Of a stretch of 40,250 nt of DNA, positions 23,935 to 33,445 are shown one piece after another. The DNA comes from Priapulus caudatus (lineage: Eukaryota > Priapulida > Priapulimorpha > Priapulimorphida > Priapulidae). How positions within the stretch are numbered: the first letter of the stretch is position 1; each line of letters starts with the position of its first letter. The notes beneath the pieces were generated by a model. The model was given only the letters and a program-made list of their open reading frames with translations. It made no database searches and was not told the origin of the DNA. The stretch spans positions 1-40,250 of the forward strand of contig NW_014577942.1 of NCBI RefSeq assembly GCF_000485595.1, written 5' to 3'. The translations under genes and the position numbers were made by a program.

Positions 23935-24153
23935 AAGGCAAGGGGCAGCTGCCCCCCCCCCTAGATTTTGGAGCAAAATGAAATTGTTCTACTAAAAGAG
24001 AATAGCCGTAGTCAGAATGACGGCTGTACATGTACTCAAAAGTACCTCAAATACCATCTCCTGCGATCTACATTTTCAAGATTTTCTGTGGGAGGACCCC
24101 CAGACCACCCACCTGTTTCTCATCCCCTCCTTGAAATCCTGGATCCGCCACTG
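23935..24153 (-). mobile_element. End of a dispersed DNA-transposon-like repeat
   Basis: Read on the minus strand, the sequence begins CAGTGGCGGATCCAGG at 24153 and runs to a poly-G stretch and CTGCCCCTTGCC near 23935. CAGTGGCGGATCCAGG is, to my knowledge, a common terminal motif of non-autonomous DNA (hAT-like) repeats in animals. I did not find the opposite terminus in the window, so the element is partial or its other end has decayed. The same element's inner end is present at 12512-12564, cut off by the N gap. Confidence 0.5.
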
Positions 24154-24176
24154 CCCCCCCCTAGGAATTTGCTCAG

Positions 24177-24317
24177 CCTACGGCTATTAAGCTACCGCAT
24201 GCTGCCACCGACATCAGTGAGAGCGCGTATACGGTAAAGCTAAGATTACCTGAAGCTAAGTTAAGCTGGTGAGAATGTCGGCATGGAATATTCTACAAGG
24301 GTTGTACACATAGAACT
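24177..24317 (+). repeat. Tandem repeat unit (~129 bp), left of the inserted element
   Basis: This unit (GCTACCGCATGCTGCCACCG..CAGTGAGAGCGCGTATACGGTA..GGTGAGAATGTCGGCATGGAATATTCT..GGGTTGTACAC) matches the three units at 26870-27255. It is separated from them by the TIR element at 24321-26848. Confidence 0.8.
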
Positions 24318-24320
24318 AGA

Positions 24321-24456
24321 TAGTCCGGCAGAAAAGATGGCTTATTGCTTGAACCTTGCAATTGGGTATATAGTTTTTTTTATTACTCTAAAAGTTTGCC
24401 TTCATAGTCTACTTCAATGATCAACCAACTGTCACTCTGGCAGTGGTGGGGAATTT
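24321..24456 (+). repeat. Left terminal inverted repeat
   Basis: Outer 13 bp identical to the right end; inner blocks match with roughly 70-80% identity by eye. The inner edge is marked by GTGGGGAATTT at 24446-24456. Confidence 0.75.
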
Positions 24457-24674
24457 ACTCTACACGCCCTTTATTTAATACTAGCTGTGGGTACCCGCTG
24501 CGCTGCAAAATCGTGCTACTAATTCATACTACTAATAATCGGACACAATAGGAACATTGGGTAAAAATGGAGAATAACATCGGAGGAAACCATCGGAGAA
24601 ACCCAGCTACGTAAATTCCAAGAGAATCTTCCTGGGGGCTACTATATGTCAGCATAGAGAAGAAGGTTAAAACA

Positions 24675-26409
24675 ATGGCAGTGAACAAGAAAGGCATCCC
24701 TCTAGATCCAAAAGTACTCTATGACACTGAGCTAATCTATTCCCGCGTCGTAGGTCTCCAGGCAAGCACAAGAGAGGTTAATATCAAAGATGTATTATCC
24801 TATAAACTCTCACCAATACCGACTGCATTCTTTTAGGAATCAGCTAGGTTTGTTCCTTTAGAAATTATCTGGTATTTTTTCTAAAAATAATATGTATTTA
24901 ATTCTACCATCGTTTGGTTGTGGAAATTCACATTAGAACACACACTATTTTCGTAACATTGTTTTAATTTGCCATTTCAGGAGAGATGCGCATCTGTACA
25001 GGAAAAGCTGACCTCAAGAACAAAACGAGAGTTGAGATGTCCACAAGAAACCAGACAGCCATGGATTGTAGTGTTCTTGATGGCTGTGCATTGCTATGGC
25101 AAGTACCTTGGCCTGCCTCAAGTGATACAAGGCCAGCAACAGTAGCCCACTATGTAGAGGGTTTCAAAGGGATCGTACAACAGCGCCTAAAGATGTGGGA
25201 TGTATATCTCGTCTTTGACAGGTATATTCAATACAGCACCAAGTGTTCAGCCCGCAAGGCACGGGGTCCAGGTGTTACTTATTGGGTTGTAGGGTGTTCC
25301 AATTACAGGCATCATCACCGCTCCCTCCACAGAACCAGATTTTAAACATCTCTCAGAACAAGAAGCAACTGATCCAAATTATTTGTGAGGACTTTAAAGG
25401 TGACATGGATGTACTGGGAGGCCATCCCCACACGTTAGTCATTACTGGCCAAGATGAAGCGCCTGTAGAGATTTCTCCATACGGATTAGTAATTCAGAGA
25501 ACAGACCTCAAGACAGACCATGAAGAAGCACACACAATCGTCACAGCACAGGCGATATATGCAGCACAAGAAGATAAGAAGAAAGTCATTGTTGAGGCAG
25601 ATGACACAGATGTGTATGTTATGTTGCTGTACCATTACCTCGATAGAGGGCTTAACATCCCTATGATAATGCAGTCACCAAGGAAAGGCAGAGCTGTTGT
25701 GGATATTAGTGCTACAGTGATAAAGCTTTCCAGTATCATTCGCGACATGTTACCAGCCCATGCCCTGACAGGTTGCGACAGTGTTCCCATGTGCCACGGG
25801 ATCGGAAAGGGCAAGATGTTGAAAACTCTTCGAGGAGGGAAATGCAGCTTGAGCCTCCTTGGGAATCAGACTGCTGACTTTGATGTTATGTTGCTCCAGT
25901 CCACAGCTTTTGTCTCCGCATGCTACAACATGCATGATGCAACATCCATGACTGAGTCAAGAATTAAAGTTTGGAAAACAAAGACAGGTAGAAAAGGAGC
26001 AACAGGTACACCGAAGCTGTGCACTCTGCCACCCACCAATGAAGCATTCAAAGAAAATGTCAAAAGAGCACACTATCAGTGCTGCATCTGGAGACATGCC
26101 CTACAAGAGCATCCAGACCTTGATCCCACGGAATATGGCTGGGTAAGGGATGAGGAAACTAAGTCCCTACAGCCTGTCACTCTCCTTGTTACGACTCCCC
26201 CTGCACCAGATTACATACTTAAGCTCATCAAGTGTTCTTGTTCTTCGGAGAGTCCATGCAAATCCAAGGGCTGTGGTTATAACATTGGTAGACTGGCGTG
26301 TACAATGTTTTGCAATTGTCAGGGCAGTGCTGCATGTTGTAATGAACAAACTAGAGTCGTCCAACACAAAGCCTGTGATGACGAGGAAGAGGAAGAGGAG
26401 GACGAATAA
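24675..26409 (+). pseudogene. FEN1/PIN-like nuclease with cysteine-rich C-terminus, two exons, damaged
   Basis: Exon 1 (ATG 24675 to about 24843) encodes MAVNKKGIPLDPK..YSRVVGLQAS..LSPIPTAFF. A 137-bp intron ends in a clean acceptor (TTGCCATTTCAG, 24969-24980). Exon 2 (24981-26409) continues with MRICTGK..LKN, LDGCALLWQVPWPA and VYLVFDRYIQYS, then VIVEADDTDVYVMLL (25585-25629), an acidic cluster like a PIN/FEN1 metal site. HALTGCDSVPMCHGIGKGKM (25759-25818) resembles the helix-turn-helix loop of FEN1-type nucleases. A Cys-rich block (about 26227-26348) resembling a CXC/tesmin motif and a Glu/Asp tail follow. Similar uncharacterised proteins are, from memory, multicopy in many animal genomes. 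Lesions are an in-frame TAG at 24834-24836, CT instead of GT at the expected donor (24844), and a frameshift between about 25262 and 25295. The remaining frame is open for about 370 codons. Confidence 0.7.
24844..24980 (+). other. Phase-1 intron of the nuclease-like gene
   Basis: Joining at 24843/24981 restores a continuous protein match across the junction (..ES-G-EMRICTGK). The acceptor side is canonical, with a pyrimidine-rich tract before CAG. The donor side reads CAG/CTAGGT, so GT is lost or the true donor is elsewhere. Confidence 0.5.
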
Positions 26410-26520
26410 ACCAAACTGATTTTGTTTTGAAATTGTACCAGAAAATGTAAATTGTAGGTAACCTATGAAACTCATTTTTGTGGATTTTGCGTGTTTAACA
26501 TAAGGGAAGGTTTAACGGTA

Positions 26521-26526
26521 AATAAA
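26521..26526 (+). terminator. Polyadenylation signal AATAAA
   Basis: AATAAA lies 112 bp past the stop codon of the nuclease-like gene. Another AATAAA overlaps the stop itself (26405-26410). Both are inside the element. Confidence 0.45.
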
Positions 26527-26721
26527 AACCAATTTTCATGCCTAATCACAGACGTTTATGCTTGTATTAGTCTACAACTATTTCAAAATGTCAAATGAAT
26601 CTGTAAATGATGGTATAATATAATTTTTACATGCATTGGCATCTCATTATTGGACACTAGGCTTTATTTAATCCAAATTCAATTGTTTATGATGAGGTTT
26701 TGGATAAATCTACATTAAATA

Positions 26722-26848
26722 AAATTCCCCACAACTGAGCAACTGCCAGTTGTTAGAAATGCCTTGTTTGGTGCAAGAACATAAGAAAACGAACGTACGA
26801 AAAACTATCTACCTCCATGCAAACCATATGCCCTATTCTGCCGGACTA
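26722..26848 (-). repeat. Right terminal inverted repeat
   Basis: Inverted partner of 24321-24456. The inner edge is AAATTCCCCAC at 26722-26732 and the outer edge is TTCTGCCGGACTA at 26836-26848. Confidence 0.75.
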
Positions 26849-26869
26849 AGAATACCTCTATTATAGTTT

Positions 26870-27350
26870 TATGGTTGTACATCCTTGGATCTACCGTGCA
26901 AAGCCACCGAGTGTTACCACTGATATCAGTGAGAGCGCGTACGGTAGAGAGTAAGAGGTAGGTTTACCTCGGTGAGAATGTAGATATGAAATATTCTGAA
27001 AGGGTTGTACACCCTTAGCTCTACCGTGATTAGCTACCGGGTGTTACCACGGTCATTTGTGATAGCACGAACGATAGAATTAAGTTTAAATCGGCGAGAA
27101 TGTAGGTATGAAATACTTGACAACTCTTAAGGGTTGACCATCATTTGGCTCTACCGTGATTAGCTACCGCGTGTTACCACGGTCATTAGTGATAGCACGT
27201 ACGATAGAGATGGCTCTGTCTCAATCAGAGCAGAACGTAGCTATGAAATATTCAAGCAGCGTTATCAATTCCTGACCCTATAACGTACAGTGATTCTCTT
27301 CCGCTACCTATACGCCATTAGTGAAGCCACGTACCGCCGAGTGTGTTCGT
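26870..27350 (+). repeat. Tandem repeat array, ~129 bp units
   Basis: The marker GTTGTAC/GTTGACC starts at 26874, 27004 and 27133 (periods 130 and 129), with a decayed unit from about 27261. Each unit contains CTACCGTG..CACGGT (or a close variant), an inverted pair that can fold into a hairpin, followed by GTGAGAGC/GTGATAGCAC and GAGAATGTAGNTATGAAATA. Confidence 0.85.
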
Positions 27351-27781
27351 GTCTCATTTAGAGAGAACGGCCGCCGTCATCAATCACCGCTCAGCGCAGA
27401 AGCGTTCTCCTCGTTCCCCATCACGGTGGGAGAACAACCTTGCACGCAGATACGGTGCGTCTCCCCATCCGCTCGTTTGGCTCGTTCAAGGTGAATCGCT
27501 GACCTTTAATTTCAGCTATTTAACACGTCGAGGACGAGTTAAGTGGCTGATGTCGGGCGTCGAGCCGTTCGTTGAGCTATTCCCCAGCGTTGTAAATGAG
27601 CAGGCCGATGATCCTTCATCCGATAACCGTCCCCAGATAAATCTCTACGTATCAACCGATCCTGCAGCGCAGGTAACATCGAAACGCGTGCCATGGCCTT
27701 TACGTTTTAGGTGGAAATGCTGCGAGAAGGTTTATATGGGGTATTGCACGTACAACGTACTGAACACCGTAGAGACATGTA

Positions 27782-27812
<31 letters not shown>

Positions 27813-27840
27813 TGTGTGTGTGGTTGTGTGTGTGTTGGGT

Positions 27841-27884
<44 letters not shown>

Positions 27885-28780
27885 CTGTGAAAGCAGGAGC
27901 CTAGGTAAGATAAGAGGCTCGCACGCTATGTAGGCTTTTATTACAGCACATGCTGCACAACATAGAATATTACAGTATAGACATGATGATTTTTATGCGC
28001 AAACCATGCTATATTCCTTGAAGCTTGCCATTGGAGCGGTGATGGCGCGCGGTGATACTACCTATCAACTAGCAAATCCGCATTTCCGACATGAATTCAT
28101 GCGCAAATGACTCGCAGAGTGATCCCTAACGAACAATAAGTGATCGCAATCTCTACAATCAAACTACGCAATTTTTATCAATTCGACTTACAATGCGTAT
28201 ACACGCGCGTTGCTTCGTAATTTTAAACTTCCTGCGTTGCTTCCGGCTTAGCAGACAATCGCGTTTTGGTTAACGTCTCGACTACTTGCAATCGCTCGCC
28301 ATTACGGTATAAGCATAGATAAATCCTTACTTATTAAATAATTATGATGAATCCCCTCCGCATTATGATCTTTAATCGTCTTGCATTTTCCTTTCAGTTT
28401 ATTCAGCTTTTCTCTGCATGCCTTGGAATCCCGATCATAATTTAATACTGTAATTTTATTTGAAATTGAAGTAAAAACATGCACATTCCTATGCGTGCCA
28501 TCTAATAAGTTCTAGATAGCTTCCGCTAACCAAATTATAATCAGGCTCTTTATTTCATCGTCGTCCCAATTAATGCCTCTAACTGCCATGCAGACTGTTT
28601 GCGCTATACGAGTATCAAATAGAGTATCGTATATTTATCGTCAATATGAGTATCGTATATGAGTATATGTATATATGTATATGAAAATCAAATACGAAAT
28701 TACAGACACAATTTCAGACGCTTTTTACTTTTGTAAATGGCGCTCAAAACAAAGGGTGTGCGCATGCGTATTGCGAAATC
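27351..28780. other. Non-genic stretch with a GT microsatellite
   Basis: A (GT)n tract occupies about 27779-27882. The 196-codon frame at 27343-27933 begins in the repeat array and ends in translated (GT)n; its middle has no domain I recognise. From 27900 to 28780 the DNA is AT-rich, with a TATATGTATATATG-type run near 28660-28682 and no supported gene. Confidence 0.45.
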
Positions 28781-29586
28781 TGGCCCGCATCTGGCCCCAT
28801 TGCGTACAGACACAGCTTGGTGCGGGATAACTTATCCCGGGCTAATACCCCGTACAGACTACGAAAGTTAGCGCGCGTCAGACGCGCGTCTGACTCGCGT
28901 TAACTTAGCGCGCGCTAACTAGGAGCGTACAGACTGCATATTTGACCCTACTTTAAATGAGTCATCAGTTCTCCCACCGCTCAGTTCCCTGCTCGCCACG
29001 TCACCCCGCAGACAGCGAGGTACAGCAAGCGTGCGTGCGAGCGAGCGTACGTGACCTAAATAAGGCTATGCGCATGCGCATTGCGAAACTTAGCGCGCGT
29101 TAGGCACCGATTGCATACAGACGCAGAGTTAAAGCAGGATAACTTGGTGCGCACCAAGATACCACTGCTTCGTAAGGGGGGCTAACTTGGAGCGGGCCAG
29201 CGCGTATTTGGAGCAGGATAGCGTGTACACACTGCAATTTTTAGCGCGCGTCTAACGCGCGTCTATTACCCATTGTATACTGCGCACGACTTTAGCCCGC
29301 TTCTGAAGCGAGATAACTTTAGCTCGGGATAAGTCGTTTTATACTGCAGTTCTCGACCACCCGAGTTGCGTGCGATGCGTGCGTGACCGGCGTAATTGTC
29401 ATGGTAACCTCACGTCCCCCTCAGCTATGCTTCCCGCGAGCGCGAAAATTGTTTATCAATACGCTTTTACCGTACCTACGAGTTCGAATTCAGTTCCGCG
29501 CGAAATTCAACCATTCTGATACCGGTAGCTAGAATGCTAGATGCTTCTCGTAATATTATCTCGATCTGCGTTTAATTGGATATCGT

Positions 29587-30158
29587 TTGACAATGGAGTC
29601 TATGGAAATTATGTTGATCTTTGCGGTGCTAACAGCTAACAGTGGACATTGTCTGCAATTGCTGCTAGCTATGGACGACTCTCACCGAAGGGATTTGCGG
29701 AAGAGAAGAGCCCGTTTTTTACTCGCCCGACTTCGGGGACGCCGCCGGTTTAGCGTTAGACAGAGAGCGATGATCGTCGCGCATCTTTCTGCGGCATTGG
29801 CTATGAGCAGTCTGCGGGATAGGCGGATAGGCAGGCTTGATAGACGGCATGGACAATTGTTTTGGGAGCAAATTGTACTGAATTTCAGTAAAGAAGAATG
29901 AAGACGACATTTCAGAATGGGAAGGGCGACGATGAATATATCTCAGATCATTTACGGCCAGCTATCGAAAAACAGACGACGACTTTTCGGAGGCCGATTA
30001 ACTACAGGAGAAGGCTGGGCGTTGTCATTTGGTGGCTGGCAACTCCGTCAGAATATCGCACCGTCGCAACTTTATTTGGAGTTGCGATATCGACATTGTG
30101 TGTTCTTGCAAGAGAAGTGTGTTTTGCAATTAGAGATATCGACTTCGAAACGGTTTAG
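29587..30158 (+). pseudogene. PIF/Harbinger transposase N-terminal region, broken
   Basis: Three segments read as one HARBI1-like N-terminus. From 29587, an Arg-rich helical stretch leads to FWEQIVLNFSKEE, then TGA at 29899-29901. Beyond the stop, the same frame gives FRMGRAT. A shift to frame 3 then gives YISDHLRPAIEKQTTTFRRP, LGVVIWWLATPSEYRTVATLFG (30010-30085) and AREVCFAIRDID, ending in a TAG near 30156. The last block is the family's conserved helix-turn-helix-like region preceding the DDE domain. The DDE catalytic part is absent, so this is a dead 5' fragment. Identification is by pattern recall, not search. Confidence 0.65.
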
Positions 30159-30873
30159 TTTCACGACTTGAACTTTCAAAATATATCGGATTACAGAAAG
30201 GGGTTTGAACTTATTTACTTTAGTAAACTTTACTCTCAACTTTACTTTAGCATTACCAACATTTTGCCAACATTTTCGGTGATTTGATAATGAAAACTGA
30301 GATCAGTCCCACATGAAAAACCGACTGATGCATGTCTCATGTTTCTGTAACAGGTAATCTATAGGTCTTTATACTAGGAATAAATAATCAGAAATAAGCG
30401 AGCAGCCTACCTGTAACGGCCTGTGGTCGTTACAGTTTCCCTTGAACTGTATAGCTATTTCTTCCTCAGATCGCAGTTGGAGCATAAACAGCTCCTCTTC
30501 TGTCTCCTAATTTTTTCCTCTTGATCTGTCCTCTTTTGCCATGTCTTCTTCTTTATTAGTTAATGAGCAAAAACTCACGAAATGCACATGCAATTACTAG
30601 TAATCGTGATAATAATCTGATAATACGTATGCATGCACTACACTAGCGCGCGGCAGTGGCAGTGCTAGGGTAGTACACATACTATATGCACTGGTTTGTA
30701 CGCATACGTGGGTAACCCGGAAGCGGCATACACAATTTCCGGTTCACGGTTCACTGAATTTAGAGCGAGCTAAAGTCGAGATACTTTTTATACTGACGTT
30801 AGCTCGGGTCTGAAGCGGACCTGATCCACTTCCTAGAGCGGGATAACTTTAGCTCGGGCTAAGTATTTTTCGA

Positions 30874-30941
30874 CCTTTTATACTGGGAGTCATCCCGCTT
30901 CAGGTCCGGACCTGAAGCGGGATAACTCCCAGTATAAAAGG
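30874..30941. repeat. 68-bp near-perfect palindrome
   Basis: Arms of 34 bp meet at TCAGGTCCGGACCTGA with no spacer. The only arm mismatch is C at 30891 against the A at 30924. It lies in the right flank of the Harbinger-like remnant and can extrude as a long hairpin. Confidence 0.9.
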
Positions 30942-31158
30942 GTTATAACGCGCGCTAGTTTAGCACCATATCAAATTCGTAGTCTGTACGGGGTATAAGT
31001 TATCCCAAGCCTGGCCTTCCTTTATTTGCGGGGCCAAATTGGTGCGGGCCAATGCGTATTTGGAGCGGGATAGCGTGTACACACTGCAAAACTTTAGCGC
31101 GCGCCTACCGCGCACCAGTTTAATACCATATCAAATTTGCAGTCTGAACGGGGTATTA

Positions 31159-32875
31159 CTTCCCCACCCCACGCATCACGAGTTTATGCGCATACAGACT
31201 AGTACTCCACTATGGCTCGGTGTACTACCAGCATTCTATCACACAATGTCCTGTACTGATCTACGGCCGGATTATTGTGAAATCATGCAAATGAAAACAT
31301 CGTCGCTTAGAAGTTTCCGACGCTGATCTGGTCTTCTTTATTTTCTTTCTCATTTAAATTTTATTCATATGATTCTCAACTGTAATTCTTCAGTTAGTCG
31401 ATGTTAGCACTTGGCTGATATTGGCATCTGAATCAAACCTCTGCATGCATAAGAATCCGCGAAAATTTCAGTGATCACTGTTGCGGTATATCACAGACTT
31501 TTACGTCATTTCTTGGCAGAGCTTTGGCGTATTTACATTCACTAATGAATATGTAAACGTACTTGGATTCATTGCTCATTCGAAATTCCATTTAGAACTT
31601 GTCGATTAGTAATGAATATATAAAATGGACCGCGGTATTTGCTAACAGCCAGCACTGCGCGAGCGATCGAACACAGAAGCTATGGAGCGAACAACAGATT
31701 TAGCTTTAACGCTGAAATAATTTCACACCGTATATCATATTACATGTAGCATTCTGGAAAAGAGCAATTCGATCTAGTCCTCTTTCTAGCCGGAGCTGTT
31801 AAAATGAACGTATTGATGTGACGATGTGATGTGTTTGTCAGTAAAGTCAAGTGGCGTTACAACTCAAACAGTTACTATTTGTTCATCGTTGCTAATCTTT
31901 ATTGTGATGTATTAAGTAATTTAATTGAATGTATGCTGTATATTGTATTGAGGTACATTATATTAGTGCACTTGAGCTGAGGAATAAATTCATTTGTATG
32001 CTATTATTCTTCTTTAAAATATTGCCAATACTGTTGTTATATGTAATTTTAATGTAAACTAATATTTCTTTCTTACTATCATTAGACTGCTGTAACGCAA
32101 CAATGAAAGCACGATGGCTTGCAAAAAAACATACTACATCTTATATAAACATACGGCTCGACAAAATTAATGATAAACCAGTTGTAATTTAAAAATCACA
32201 CCGTGAACCACACGTACAGCTAACGGGTTCAATTGCACGAACAGAAGAACGCCTTAGCAGTAAGAATGAACAAATAAACGCAGAGCAAATGCCTTTAGCA
32301 CATGCTGGTCAAAAAACGATGGCAATCTATAGATAGATGTGTGTGGCATCGAACAGTGGGTGTTGAGAAGTACTCTGTTTAATTGAAACTTGCGCGTTAA
32401 AAATTATTCAGTAAAACGTTTAGTAATGTAAATTACAAAGAGAGGTTTATGAAAGTCATGAGTACCCTATATAGGCAGATGTCCCACAAAGGACACTCAT
32501 GCGAGAAAAGGCTTTCATGATAGCAATCTATTGGGAGAAAACTCCAAATTGTCGTCAATTAGCAGTGGAGTCATCACTATCGGGATGTAGGGAGGGTGCA
32601 CATGTGGCGTATATGTAATGGCAGGAGGGAGACAGTGGCAAATAACACATCCTCTATATCCTTGCCTATAATTATAACAATCGGCATAGCATGAAGACAA
32701 AATGAAATTCTTGAAACAATGGGACGAAAACGTGGATGTGATACATTGATAAAATACGTATAACATATGGATGTTATTAATTATAAGATACCTAGAACGA
32801 TAGAATAGAACGAATAGAAATAAAATTATAATTGAACATAATTAGCATATAATATGGTAGGAGATTTTCGTAAAG
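31159..32875. other. AT-rich stretch without genes
   Basis: The longest frames (31039-31326, and 32515-32766 on minus) have no recognisable domains. I find no tRNA, rRNA or clear repeat here. Confidence 0.45.
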
Positions 32876-32899
32876 TTAGGGTTAGGGTTAGGGTTAGGG
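32876..32899 (+). repeat. Interstitial telomere-type array, (TTAGGG)4
   Basis: Four perfect TTAGGG units are followed 11 bp later by ACCCTAA in the opposite orientation. TTAGGG is the usual animal telomere unit. The array is internal, so it is a scar or chance repeat, not a chromosome end. Confidence 0.9.
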
Positions 32900-33109
32900 T
32901 ATAAATTACCCTAATGTACAATATTTCATGTATATTTAATATATAAAATCTACTAGCTTTTATTTAAAGATTACATCGAATTACAATAGAAACTAATAGA
33001 AATAGGTATAAATTTTATCATGTAATTTTATTTTTCTGGTATAGAGTGTAAATGTCGGGGCAAAATTCCGTCCTAGTTTTTAAGGCAAACGTGCATGCAT
33101 CAGTCTAAT

Positions 33110-33305
33110 TCTAGCTGTCTAGCTGTCTAGCTGTACAGCTAGCTATACAGCTTGATATGTGTCAAGCTGTACGGCTATAGCTGTACAGTAGCTGTACAGT
33201 AGCTGTACAGTAGCTGTACAGTGGCTGTAGCTGTAGCTCTATGTGTCTAGCTGTACAGCTAGCTGTCTAGCTCTCTAGGCTCTAGCTGTCTAATTCGAGC
33301 TGTCT
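33110..33305. repeat. AGCTGTAC-type self-complementary minisatellite
   Basis: The tract consists of AGCTGT(C/A)(T/C)AG words: TAGCTGTC three times, AGCTGTACAGCTAGC twice, and a (AGCTGTACAGT)4 run at about 33180-33222. AGCTGTACAGCT is its own reverse complement, so many alternative hairpins are possible. Confidence 0.85.
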
Positions 33306-33417
33306 AGTGCATAATCGAGGTACGCATGCATAGGAATAGCTAACACACAAACGGACAAGCAATACGATTTCATAGCACTGTATAAATTATGTAATAAAAC
33401 AATAACAATTGTAACAA

Positions 33418-33445
33418 CAATAATAATAATAATAATAATAATAAT
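33418..33445 (+). repeat. (AAT)n microsatellite
   Basis: An almost pure AAT run of about nine units. Confidence 0.9.

Larger units (their letters stand above)
12590..23990 (+). repeat. Large order-preserving repeat, copy 2
   Basis: The block starts CCTGGCAGATA, as at about 849 in copy 1, and ends in the CCCCCCCTAGATTTT..GAGCAAAATGAA element end shared with 12528-12564. Similarity is weak and full of small indels in the left 5.5 kb. It is strong (about 85-90% by eye, mostly one-base indels) in the right 1 kb. Relative to copy 1 it lacks most of the Gag region and carries extra repeat sequence at 18.5-20.0 kb. Confidence 0.8.
24321..26848 (+). mobile_element. TIR-bounded element carrying a FEN1/PIN-like nuclease gene
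   Basis: The left end starts TAGTCCGGCAGAA (24321-24333). The right end, reverse-complemented, starts with the same 13 bases (26836-26848). Inverted similarity continues inward: ..TATATAGTTTTTT against ..TAGATAGTTTTTC, then CAACTG..CAGTGGTGGGGAATTT at 24426-24456 against its inverted partner at 26722-26752. This gives imperfect TIRs of about 135 and 127 bp. AGA flanks both sides (24318-24320 and 26849-26851), a possible 3-bp target duplication. The only gene inside is the nuclease-like gene; I see no DDE transposase, reverse transcriptase or recombinase. It has inserted into a ~129-bp tandem repeat array. The TIRs are read directly; mobility by means of this protein is inference. Confidence 0.7.
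28780..31158 (+). mobile_element. Palindrome-rich PIF/Harbinger-type element remnant
   Basis: TAATACCCCGTACAGACT at 28843-28860 is matched inverted by AGTCTGAACGGGGTATTA at 31141-31158 (one mismatch) and again by AGTCTGTACGGGGTATA at 30981-30997, so inverted ends are nested. The flanks are full of GATAACTTTAGCTCGGG and TAGCGCGCG words in both orientations (28866-29340 and 30770-31110). A Harbinger-like coding remnant lies in the middle. Exact borders and target duplications are unclear; TAA/TTA at the two ends read as part of the inverted repeat. Confidence 0.5.

Noticed and set aside
27343-27933. 196-codon plus-strand frame
   Set aside because: It begins in a tandem repeat and ends in translated (GT)n; the middle has no recognisable motif.
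32455-32520. TGTCC..GGACA stem considered as a histone-type 3' hairpin
   Set aside because: Stem and loop do not match the histone stem-loop, and there is no histone gene nearby.
32876-32899. Telomere repeats as a chromosome end
   Set aside because: Only four units, with over 7 kb of ordinary sequence and a gene continuing beyond.
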